Assembly: GCF_005771435.1 (NCBI RefSeq) | Contig: NZ_VANI01000007.1 | Coordinates: 124,001-188,000, forward strand | Source: Microbulbifer harenosus | GTDB taxonomy: Bacteria > Pseudomonadota > Gammaproteobacteria > Pseudomonadales > Cellvibrionaceae | Length of the DNA stretch: 64,000 bases | Direction of reading: 5' to 3' | Part shown: one piece after another, positions 9,774-17,709 of the stretch | Numbering within the stretch: position 1 is the stretch's first letter | Layout of the letters: every line of letters begins with the position of its first letter | Notes under the pieces: generated by a model | Told to the model about the DNA's origin: nothing | Seen by the model: the letters and a program-made list of their open reading frames with translations, nothing else | Databases searched by the model: none | Position numbers and translations under genes: made by a program

Positions 9774-12308
9774 TTATTTTTTAATAAAGCTGAACCGATA
9801 GGTTTCACCAGCGCTGGTGGAAAACTCAAGCTCTTGAACATCAGGCGGAGCCACCGTCTCCAGAGTGGCTTCCGCAACGATCCTTGGGTCGCGCAGTTCC
9901 GGTACCGAAAAGAAGAAATTTGAACTAGCATTTTTCCGATCCACTTCACGCACATCCACTTTTCCCTTTGCGCTCAGTGATGAAGGCAGGCGAAGTCGAC
10001 AATCGCCACCGAGGCGCGAAGTGATGGCGAGGCTTTCTACGGCTCCCGATTTCCAGGTCATGTCTACAACGAATCCGCCGCGGGTCACTAACCCCTTTAC
10101 GCTACCTTCTGGCCAGGCGTCCGGTAATGCCGGTAGCAGGTGAATGGCGCCATCGTGGCTCTGCACCAGCATTTCAGCTATCCCAGCGGTAACACCGAAG
10201 TTACCGTCGATCTGGAACGGCGGGTGAGCATCAAATAGATTGGCATAGGTGCCCCCCTTCTCGGCTATTTCCTTTCCCTCAGCCTCAACCAGAGTCAATT
10301 GATCCTGCAGCAGCTTGTACGCACGGTTGCCATCCAGGAAACGTGCCCAGAGATTTACCTTCCACCCCATGGACCATCCGGTAGAAATATCCCCTCGGTA
10401 TTCCAATGAGGTTTTCGCGGCAGAAAACAATTCCGGGGTGCGGAAAGGAGAAATCAGGTTACCGGGATAAACTCCATACAGATGAGAAACATGTCGATGA
10501 CGGTCTTCTGGATCGTCCCAGTCCCACAACCACTCCTGCAATTGACCGAGACGCCCGATCTGTAAGGGCGGCAACTGTTCACGCTTCCGCAAAAGTTCTC
10601 CGGCAAACTCTCGATCGACTTCAAGTATGGACGCCGCACTGATCACGGCAGAAAAAAGGTCGTGCACGAGCTGATTGTCCAGACTGGTACCCGCAGAAAC
10701 CGAAACAGGGATTTCGTGATTCCGGTACGCGTTCTCCGGGGAGTTTGATGGTGCCACCACCAACCACCCCGTCTCAGGCTCTCTCTGCAGGCTGTCGGCA
10801 AAATAGAGTGCGGCATCACGTAATACCGGATAGTAGTCGCGTAAAAATTCTCTGTTGCCGGTATACAGGTAGTGCTGCCAGATGTGCTGACTCAGCCACG
10901 CACCGCCGCCTTGCCACTGGCCGTAAAAGGCGGGATCCACCTGCCCGGTGATACGCCAGATGTCGGTATTGTGGTGCATCATCCAGCCGCGAGCACCATA
11001 AATTTTGCTCGCACTTTCACGCCCGGTTTCGGAAAGTTCCCGCAACATGGAAAACAACGGTTGGTGCAACTCCGACAGATTGGTAACCTCCGCCGGCCAA
11101 TAATTCATTTCGGTATTGATGTTGACTGTGTACTTACTTTCCCAGGGCGGGTTGACGTGAGGATTCCAAATACCCTGCAGGTTGGCCGGCTGGGTGTTGG
11201 GCTGGGAGCTGGAAATTAACAGATAGCGTCCAAACTGAAAGTAGAGCGCTGCCAGTGCCGGGTCATAATCCTGAGAAAATCGTTTTACACGAATATCAGT
11301 GGGCAGTGTGCTGTTCGGCGTATTTCCGAGATCCAGTGTAACCCGCTTGAACTGCGCGTGGTAGAAATCGGTGTGGGCGCGCTTTAACTGACCGTAACTT
11401 TTTCCTATTGCCGATTCAATCTGAACTTTAGCGCGCTCCAGATCATTGCCGCTGATATCCTGATAGTTATTGAAATTAGTCGCCGTAGCGATAAATAGCG
11501 TCAACGCATCTGCGCCGCGAATTCTAAGGGTCTTAGCCGTCGCATCCAGATGCCCCCCCTCCATCTTGGGCCGCACGATAGTACTGAAGCGAATTTTGCC
11601 TTCCAGGCCCTCGTGATCGCCGCCACGTCCACGCACCAACAACTGCTTCCGGTCAATTTCGACACCGTGTTGCTGCGGGCTATCAAAGGACAGATCGAGG
11701 TCGATTTTCGACGGTTTGTCCGCGGTCAAACGCACCACAATCACCGAGTCGGTCAGAGACGAAAATACCTCGCGTGCATATCGAACATCTCCCACACGGT
11801 ACGAAACCTTGGCCAGCGCGTTGCCGATATCGAGTTCCCGGTGGTAGTCGAGGTATTTATCGTGACCGGGGAAATTCAGCCGCAGACTGCCGACCGTTTG
11901 ATAGGGCATGCCGTGATTGGCTTTTGAATGCAGATGTGCATCGGCCAAACGCTGAGCCTCAGTGAATTCGCCCTTGAAAAGCGCCTCGTTCACTTTGCTG
12001 ATATAAGGGGCGATTTCCGGGTTCACGTTATTATTCGGCGCACCGGCCCAGACAGTATCTTCATTTAACTGCAATTCTTCGCGGGCCACGCCACCATAAA
12101 TCATTGCTCCCAGGCGGCCATTACCTATCGGCAGGGCCTGATTCCAGTTATCCGCTGGACGGTCGTACCAGAGGGTAAGAGATTTATCAGCCGCCGTTCG
12201 GGACTCCGGAATACCGGCAAACGCACCCTGAGACAAAACGGATCCCAAGCTGTAGAGCAATACAACAAACCAGACCGAATGCCTTATGACTTGAACAGTT
12301 TTTCTCAT
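9774..12308 (-). CDS. GH95 family alpha-L-fucosidase/galactosidase, secreted
   Basis: An 844-residue glycoside hydrolase family 95 protein. The N-terminus has a signal peptide ([16 protein letters not shown]… SQGAFA); this start is chosen over one 17 codons earlier because it puts the signal at the N-terminus. Family motifs: [18 protein letters not shown] near 50, [16 protein letters not shown] near 393, SNSPENAY near 520, and [10 protein letters not shown] near 698; these carry the Asn, Glu and Asp residues known as catalytic in GH95. GH95 enzymes remove alpha-1,2-linked L-fucose or L-galactose. In a pectin locus, side chains of rhamnogalacturonan II or xyloglucan are plausible targets (inference). 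Last gene of the leftward pectin array. Confidence 0.88.
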   Translation of the reverse strand: MRKTVQVIRHSVWFVVLLYSLGSVLSQGAFAGIPESRTAADKSLTLWYDRPADNWNQALPIGNGRLGAMIYGGVAREELQLNEDTVWAGAPNNNVNPEIAPYISKVNEALFKGEFTEAQRLADAHLHSKANHGMPYQTVGSLRLNFPGHDKYLDYHRELDIGNALAKVSYRVGDVRYAREVFSSLTDSVIVVRLTADKPSKIDLDLSFDSPQQHGVEIDRKQLLVRGRGGDHEGLEGKIRFSTIVRPKMEGGHLDATAKTLRIRGADALTLFIATATNFNNYQDISGNDLERAKVQIESAIGKSYGQLKRAHTDFYHAQFKRVTLDLGNTPNSTLPTDIRVKRFSQDYDPALAALYFQFGRYLLISSSQPNTQPANLQGIWNPHVNPPWESKYTVNINTEMNYWPAEVTNLSELHQPLFSMLRELSETGRESASKIYGARGWMMHHNTDIWRITGQVDPAFYGQWQGGGAWLSQHIWQHYLYTGNREFLRDYYPVLRDAALYFADSLQREPETGWLVVAPSNSPENAYRNHEIPVSVSAGTSLDNQLVHDLFSAVISAASILEVDREFAGELLRKREQLPPLQIGRLGQLQEWLWDWDDPEDRHRHVSHLYGVYPGNLISPFRTPELFSAAKTSLEYRGDISTGWSMGWKVNLWARFLDGNRAYKLLQDQLTLVEAEGKEIAEKGGTYANLFDAHPPFQIDGNFGVTAGIAEMLVQSHDGAIHLLPALPDAWPEGSVKGLVTRGGFVVDMTWKSGAVESLAITSRLGGDCRLRLPSSLSAKGKVDVREVDRKNASSNFFFSVPELRDPRIVAEATLETVAPPDVQELEFSTSAGETYRFSFIKK

Positions 12309-12425
12309 AATGCGCTTACCAATCTTAGACCGGAGAATACAAAGCCCAACCACAAACAATCAGCCGGGAAAGGAGGGGAGTGTCTGCAACGATAATCTAG
12401 CCACTTACGATTGCCCTGACCAGCG

Positions 12426-13181
12426 TCAGTCGTAGCTGAAGGTCAAGTGCTTTGGCCTGGGTGCACGAAGTTTCTTAGCCAGGGGGTGCCCCATCTTTTT
12501 CATTTCCCGCAGAGCCAACTGAGCAACTTCCCGTGCGCCCAATTGGTTCAGATGCGTGTCATCGCGCACGCCATTGGGGTAATTAGGGTGGGTATCAGGC
12601 TTGATATGTAGAAATCGCAGTGCCGAGTTCTCGTCGCCTTGCTGCTGGAAATGCTCCCGCGTGACCAGCTCCATATCAATGAAATCCACTTTCTCTTCTT
12701 TTGCCACCTCCCGGCTTAGCGGCGCATAAGGATGCGTATGTTTAACGGTGCCATCCTCATTGAAATAGCGCCGGGTAATAGGGCTCATTAACAGCGGCTG
12801 AGCTCCTTTGGCGCGAGACTCGCGAATAAAGCGCGCCAGATTGGCTTTGTACTGCTCCGGTGAGGTGTAGCGGTCTTTTTTGCTTTCCGATTCGTCATTG
12901 TGACCAAACTGGATGATAACAAAATCCCCGGGCTGCAGCGCCTCTTCGATACTAGCCCAGCGCCCTTCTTCAATGAACGTGCGTGTGCTTCGACCATTCT
13001 TCGCCCGGTTTTCCACTTTTATACTTTCATCAAAGAAACGTGCGAACGGCATACCCCAGCCATTTTCGGGAAAGCTCATCTCTGGTTTTATCGCCATAGT
13101 GGAGTCGCCGGCCATATAAACAGTCTGGGCGTTGGCAATAAAAGGAAGTAATGCCGCGACGAAGAAAAATACTTTTCTCAT
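12426..13181 (-). CDS. rhamnogalacturonan acetylesterase (CE12-like SGNH hydrolase)
   Basis: A 251-residue secreted esterase with signal peptide (MRKVFFFVAALLPFIANAQ). All SGNH blocks are visible: GDSTM with nucleophile Ser27, KNGRST near 61-66 with Gly and Asn, FGHNDES near 92-98, and DDTHLN at 207-212 with the catalytic Asp and His. The GDSTMA opening and the DDTHLNQLGA end are typical of CE12, which removes acetyl groups from rhamnogalacturonan I. AGAGG precedes the start. It lies between the PL10 lyase and GH95 genes on the same strand and would expose acetylated pectin to the other enzymes. Acetylxylan esterase activity is possible but less likely here. Confidence 0.87.
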   Translation of the reverse strand: MRKVFFFVAALLPFIANAQTVYMAGDSTMAIKPEMSFPENGWGMPFARFFDESIKVENRAKNGRSTRTFIEEGRWASIEEALQPGDFVIIQFGHNDESESKKDRYTSPEQYKANLARFIRESRAKGAQPLLMSPITRRYFNEDGTVKHTHPYAPLSREVAKEEKVDFIDMELVTREHFQQQGDENSALRFLHIKPDTHPNYPNGVRDDTHLNQLGAREVAQLALREMKKMGHPLAKKLRAPRPKHLTFSYD

Positions 13182-13198
13182 TCTATATACCTCTCTTG

Positions 13199-13238
13199 TT
13201 GGAGCCCTTTAGCCCATTTTCGAGCGTATGGGCTCCAA
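13199..13238. other. stem-loop between PL10 and CE12 genes
   Basis: TTGGAGCCC (13199-13207) and GGGCTCCAA (13230-13238) are perfect reverse complements flanking 22 bases. No T run follows on the minus strand, so it more likely stabilises or partly attenuates the transcript. Confidence 0.4.
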
Positions 13239-13256
13239 ACCTGAAAACAACTCGCG

Positions 13257-14555
13257 TTAGTGGTATCCCACGCCATCGGCGTAGCTGATCAACGCGCTTC
13301 CATAATTGCCGCCCCACTCGTAGCCGTAGCGGCGCTCCGGCTCGATGTCCATGATGTCGTACTGCTTGCCAGCCCCGCCCTCTTCAACGGAGCGGCCACT
13401 GAAGAATCCGACATCTTGGCCCAGGTCGTAGAAACGGTACCACATAGTACTGCCGGCTTTGGCCTGGATGGGATTATACGTGTCGTCGTCGCTGCCACTG
13501 GAGCGCTTGATGTAGGCCGTATCCACCTCTTTCACCACTTCACTCCGATACCACGCCAGCGCGGCACGCACTGCGGCCTCCACCTCAGCGGTTTGCGGCT
13601 GTGACATCAGGAACGCGGTCACCAGCATGGATTCCTTGCCGCTCTTGGAAGCCAGCTCGTAAGAGCGCGCGGGGCGCGGGGCGTAGGTCACCGGGTCGTG
13701 CTGGGCACACCAGACGGTCTTGGCATCTGCCTGCACAATCTGCGCGTTGAGAATAAACTCAACACCCTTGTCGATGGCGGTAGCCACGCGCGCGCGCTGC
13801 TGATCGCTGAACAGATCACCGTTCAACGGCGCCTCCTGGCGTTGCACGTAGTCCAGCAGGATCAGCACCCTAGCCATAGCACCGTCGTTGAAGGTGACGT
13901 AGTTCGAGTAGGTAGTGCCGGTGCGCGCGGGATAGACCTGCGGCCAGCCGCCCGATTCGTACTGCATTGTCAGCAGGAATTCCAGCGCATTGCGCGCGGC
14001 ATCGCGGTAGCGGCTGTCATTGCTGCGCTGATAAACATCGGCCAGGAACATCAACTCGGTCACGGTGGCATCGTTGTCGATGGTACCCAGCTCAACACCG
14101 TCCGCGCCGGTCCAGTCAGAGCGGGCACTGCTGCCATCCCAGGCCGAGGCGTATTTGGATACACCGTATTTGTAAAAACCCCCATGCGGCATCTGCCAGG
14201 TGATCATGTTATCGGCCAGAGTCTGGTCGGCCGCCAAGCTGCTGCCAAGCCATGACTTGTAGTTGTTCAGTTCGCCGTAAATTGGGTTGCCGGCTTGCGA
14301 CAGTGTCGGTGCTTCACCACCGGACGAGGAAGAACTGGAACTGCCGCCGGAGGAGGACGAGCTGCTAGAAGAACTGGAGCTCGAGCTGCCTCCAGAAGAC
14401 GAACTGCTGGATGATGAAGAGCTGGAAGACGAGCTAGAACTCGAAGAACTGCTGCCGCCATTTGCAGGCGGAATCGTCTCGTTAGAATTACCACCACCGC
14501 AAGCAGCCAGTAGCAGAGAAGTCGTGAGAGCCAGCAGGGCCGCTGAACACTTCAT
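13257..14555 (-). CDS. PL10 pectate lyase, lipoprotein with polyserine linker
   Basis: A 432-residue lipoprotein. The N-terminal signal ends in the lipobox LLAAC (Cys19), followed by a polyserine/glycine linker at about residues 35-80 that spaces the enzyme from the membrane. The catalytic domain (about 85-432) is a family 10 polysaccharide lyase: TIDNDATVTELMFLA, MQYESGGWPQVYPA, NYVTFNDGAMARVL and TMWYRFYDL match the PL10 module of the fusion protein at 24396. PL10 enzymes cut polygalacturonate by beta-elimination, giving unsaturated products used by the kdu genes here. GAGGG lies before the start. It follows the TonB receptor gene after a strong terminator, so it has a separate or read-through promoter. 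Confidence 0.9.
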   Translation of the reverse strand: MKCSAALLALTTSLLLAACGGGNSNETIPPANGGSSSSSSSSSSSSSSSSSSSSGGSSSSSSSSSSSSSGGSSSSSSSGGEAPTLSQAGNPIYGELNNYKSWLGSSLAADQTLADNMITWQMPHGGFYKYGVSKYASAWDGSSARSDWTGADGVELGTIDNDATVTELMFLADVYQRSNDSRYRDAARNALEFLLTMQYESGGWPQVYPARTGTTYSNYVTFNDGAMARVLILLDYVQRQEAPLNGDLFSDQQRARVATAIDKGVEFILNAQIVQADAKTVWCAQHDPVTYAPRPARSYELASKSGKESMLVTAFLMSQPQTAEVEAAVRAALAWYRSEVVKEVDTAYIKRSSGSDDDTYNPIQAKAGSTMWYRFYDLGQDVGFFSGRSVEEGGAGKQYDIMDIEPERRYGYEWGGNYGSALISYADGVGYH

Positions 14556-14590
14556 GGGAAAACCCTCAGTAAAACGATTATTTTTTTGGG

Positions 14591-14614
14591 AAAAAAAGCC
14601 CCGCTGAGCGGGGC
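14591..14614 (-). terminator. Rho-independent terminator of the TonB receptor gene
   Basis: GCCCCGC TGA GCGGGGC forms a perfect seven-pair stem, with seven Ts after it when read on the minus strand. It lies 27 bases beyond the receptor stop codon. Confidence 0.88.
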
Positions 14615-14640
14615 AAAAATGGCAAAGAGGAAATCAGTGC

Positions 14641-17600
14641 TTAGAAGTCGATATTCAGGCCGACTTGCACTGCGGGGCCGTACTGCTCGACGTTGAACAA
14701 CATACGGCCACCGGAATCTTTGTTACCCGCGAAGTAGTACTGATCCACGTTGTCGGTGAGGTTGACCGCGTCGAAGTAGGCACGCACACCATCCATCACG
14801 CGATACGTCGCCTTGATGTCGAAGGTGAGCGCCTCATCCTGGTACATATCGCCCCAGGTACGGCAATTGGCCGCATAGCCCTGCGCCGCATCCTTCGCGA
14901 TGTCGTCGGCAGTACAGCCACCGATGCGCTTCAGAATCTCGCTGGTGTAGTTGGCGATAAAGCGGATGGAGAAGTCGTCATTCTCCCAACCCAGCGTCAG
15001 GTTAGCCGCGGTATCGGCAGTTTCCGGCAACTGGATAGAACCCACGCGCACACTGTCGCCCACCTTGCCGTCACTGGTCTGCAGGGTGAGGTTGGACTGG
15101 ATGAAGATGTTGTCCAGCCAACGACCGACATTGTGGTTTTCCCAGCGGCCTTCGAAGTACTGGCTGTAGCTCAGTTCGAGACCATACACCGATGCACCTT
15201 CACCATTGAGGTAGGTATTGACGTTGGTAAAAGTGGTATCCGCCGGAATCTGGAACGCTGTGATCTGATCCGTCGGCAGCACGAACGGTAGATCGCTGTT
15301 GATGTTCACGCTCACACCGTTGGCATCGACGATAAAATCAGAGATGTCCTTATAGAACAGCGCAGCTTCCAGAAAAGTATCTTCACCGTAGTAGCTCAGT
15401 GACATATCCAGGTTGGTCGAACGCATGGGATCGAGACCGGGATTGCCGATACGGACGGTATTTTCCGGGGAAACGGTGAACCACTGGGCCTGGTAATCCA
15501 GCTCGCCGCGCGCGCCACCGATCTGATTGGGATCATCGGAACACTTCACTTCACCGGTATAGGCCGGATCGGTGTTACAGAACTCCACCCGATCGGTCAC
15601 TTCGAAGAAACCGCGACTCTTGCCGAAATCCGGACGGCTAAAACTGGTCCAGATTGATGCACGACCCAGCAGGTTTTCACTCAGCTGGTGGCGGTAATGC
15701 AATGCCGGCAGGAACAGCCCGTAGTCGTTTCCGGTTTCTTCCAGAGGTACGGCAATGTCCAGAGACGCGAGGCCATCAGACTCTTCATTGCGGTCATTGC
15801 GCAGAGCCATGTAACCAGTGGAAGCGAACTTGGTGTGCTCATAGCGGGCACCGGCAATCAGCGTGGCCTCCGGCAACACCTGTAGTTCGGCCATCAAGTA
15901 GGCCGCCGCGGTGTCTTCGCTGAGCTCATAGTCGAGTTTGGTGGAATCGATTTCCTTTTGGTCGACGTCGTAGTTGTCGCCGATCGCACGGGTGGCTTCG
16001 ATAAGACGCTCCGCCTCGGCACGGGTAATAAATGCGTGATCGAAACTGGGATTCTCCGTGACAAAGGTCGCGTAATCACCCAAGGTGGATTTGGCGAGAT
16101 CCAGACACACCGCATCGCCATTACAGCCGGCTTCTTTGCGATCATCGGGAATGATACTCACGCGGTTTTTGTCGTTGCTACGGCTACGCTGGTTGGCCTT
16201 GATACCACCCTTCACGTAATTGAGCATGCCGCCATTGTCCCAGTCCTTGCGCAGGTTCAGGGAGAACTGATCCACTTCATCTTCGCGGAGGTTATCCTCC
16301 AGGAAGAGGTTGTCGTAGATCATATTGGCCTGGGACACCTCGCCGTACTGGTAACCATTGCGACCTGAAATCGCACCGGAGGAGATGCTGCCGGTCTCCA
16401 CCAGCTCGGCGAGCTGGGCATCGGAGATGATCTGCCCGTTCAGAGAATCCTCACCAAACTGCGCAATGGCAGCGGGAATATTCTGCAGACGGAACTGTAC
16501 CCGGCGTCCGTCGGGCTTCTCGTTGGTACTGCGTGAGGAAACCACTTCGTAGTCCACTTCCCAGCCTTCGCCAAAGCGGTTCTCGCCGCCGAGTGCAAAG
16601 GTATTGGTCTCTACCTCAGATTCCTGGATAAAGTACTGCTGCTGCAGATCGACATCACCGCCACCGAATACGCGATTGTCTTTATCGATGAATACCAGGT
16701 CTTCGTCGCCGTCGGCGTAGTTGAAGCGATAGTACTCGCGCAATGCGATGTCATCATCCGAATAGCTGGTGTGATTTATCTTCAGGTGATAACGGCTGTT
16801 GTCATTGGGTTGGTATTCCAAATTCAGCAGACCCGCCACGCGTTCCCGCTCGGCATTTTCCTGGAAGGTGGTGAACTCCCACGGAATAATCATCTGCTCG
16901 CCACCCATCGTCACATAACTGGGAAGTGTGTTGCTGTGGTGGCTGGTCTGAAAGCCCTGGGTTTTACGTTTTTCCCAGGAACCGGTGAAGGCGACACCAA
17001 TGGTTTCGTTCAGGAAAAGGTTGGTGCCCTGCAGAGTCGCCTTGGGAGAATTCTCTGCCACTTGGTCTTGATAGTAGTTCTGCAACGTGAGCTTGTAGCT
17101 GTCCCTGCCACGGTCCAGTGCGGAAAGGGTTTTCACATTGATGGAGCCACCAATCGCGTCCAGGTCCATATCCGGCGTCAGGGATTTGTTCACTTCGATG
17201 GACTGCAGGACATCAGACGGAAGGCTGTCGAGGGAAAAGGCCCGGTCTTCCAGGGTTTCATTGGTACCACCGCCGGCGTTCGCCATGACGCCACCGTCCA
17301 TGCGCACACTCACCATACCAGCGCCGAGGCCGCGCAGGTTGACGAACTTGCCCTCACCTTCGCTGCGCTGCAGGGTGATACCCGGCATACGCTGCAGCAG
17401 TTCCGCCACGTTCTGGTCGGAGAAGTTACCGGCATCGTCCTGAGTGACGACGGAGCTGAAGTTGTCCTTACTGCGTTCCGCCGCGCGCGCGTTGATATCG
17501 GCTGCGCGCACCCCTTCTACCTGGACCTCTTCCATGGCCGCATCGTATTGGGCATTTTCGACTTCTTTGTTTTCTTCCTGGGCGAACGCCGGGGCACCGG

Positions 17601-17646
17601 CTAACGCGATGGCCAAGGCCAGAATTTTTTTGCTATGCATTTTCAT
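14641..17646 (-). CDS. TonB-dependent outer-membrane receptor
   Basis: A 1001-residue receptor with signal peptide (MKMHSKKILALAIALAGAPAFA), a plug domain at about 40-190 (NVAELLQRMPGITLQRSEGEG, FVNLRGLGAGMVSVRMDG, IGGSINVKT) and a 22-strand-type barrel ending in LNIDF with the expected terminal Phe. It fits the large TonB-dependent receptors that Xanthomonas, Caulobacter and Cellvibrionales use for plant glycans. GGGAG lies seven bases before the ATG. The upstream neighbour is a large lipoprotein gene, 63 bases away, which resembles the receptor-plus-lipoprotein pairing of SusCD systems although no SusD fold is recognised. Likely cargo is an oligogalacturonide or rhamnogalacturonan fragment, inferred from the neighbours. 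Confidence 0.9.
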   Translation of the reverse strand: MKMHSKKILALAIALAGAPAFAQEENKEVENAQYDAAMEEVQVEGVRAADINARAAERSKDNFSSVVTQDDAGNFSDQNVAELLQRMPGITLQRSEGEGKFVNLRGLGAGMVSVRMDGGVMANAGGGTNETLEDRAFSLDSLPSDVLQSIEVNKSLTPDMDLDAIGGSINVKTLSALDRGRDSYKLTLQNYYQDQVAENSPKATLQGTNLFLNETIGVAFTGSWEKRKTQGFQTSHHSNTLPSYVTMGGEQMIIPWEFTTFQENAERERVAGLLNLEYQPNDNSRYHLKINHTSYSDDDIALREYYRFNYADGDEDLVFIDKDNRVFGGGDVDLQQQYFIQESEVETNTFALGGENRFGEGWEVDYEVVSSRSTNEKPDGRRVQFRLQNIPAAIAQFGEDSLNGQIISDAQLAELVETGSISSGAISGRNGYQYGEVSQANMIYDNLFLEDNLREDEVDQFSLNLRKDWDNGGMLNYVKGGIKANQRSRSNDKNRVSIIPDDRKEAGCNGDAVCLDLAKSTLGDYATFVTENPSFDHAFITRAEAERLIEATRAIGDNYDVDQKEIDSTKLDYELSEDTAAAYLMAELQVLPEATLIAGARYEHTKFASTGYMALRNDRNEESDGLASLDIAVPLEETGNDYGLFLPALHYRHQLSENLLGRASIWTSFSRPDFGKSRGFFEVTDRVEFCNTDPAYTGEVKCSDDPNQIGGARGELDYQAQWFTVSPENTVRIGNPGLDPMRSTNLDMSLSYYGEDTFLEAALFYKDISDFIVDANGVSVNINSDLPFVLPTDQITAFQIPADTTFTNVNTYLNGEGASVYGLELSYSQYFEGRWENHNVGRWLDNIFIQSNLTLQTSDGKVGDSVRVGSIQLPETADTAANLTLGWENDDFSIRFIANYTSEILKRIGGCTADDIAKDAAQGYAANCRTWGDMYQDEALTFDIKATYRVMDGVRAYFDAVNLTDNVDQYYFAGNKDSGGRMLFNVEQYGPAVQVGLNIDF

Positions 17647-17674
17647 TATTTGTCTCCCATCTTTTTATTGTGTG

Positions 17675-17701
17675 GCGCAGGCCAAATTATTTGGCCTGCG
17701 C
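17675..17701 (-). other. stem-loop between lipoprotein and TonB receptor genes
   Basis: GCGCAGGCCAAA (17675-17686) pairs perfectly with TTTGGCCTGCGC (17690-17701) across a three-base loop. Only an AT-rich, not T-only, tail follows on the minus strand. It may be a partial terminator that sets the lipoprotein to receptor ratio. Confidence 0.5.
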
Positions 17702-17709
17702 GCATTCCG

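Noticed and set aside
14320-14460. Short-period repeats that might suggest a CRISPR array (also near 28500, 31530-31690 and 32100-32215)
   Set aside because: They are in-frame serine and glycine codon runs in secreted enzymes, without regular spacers.
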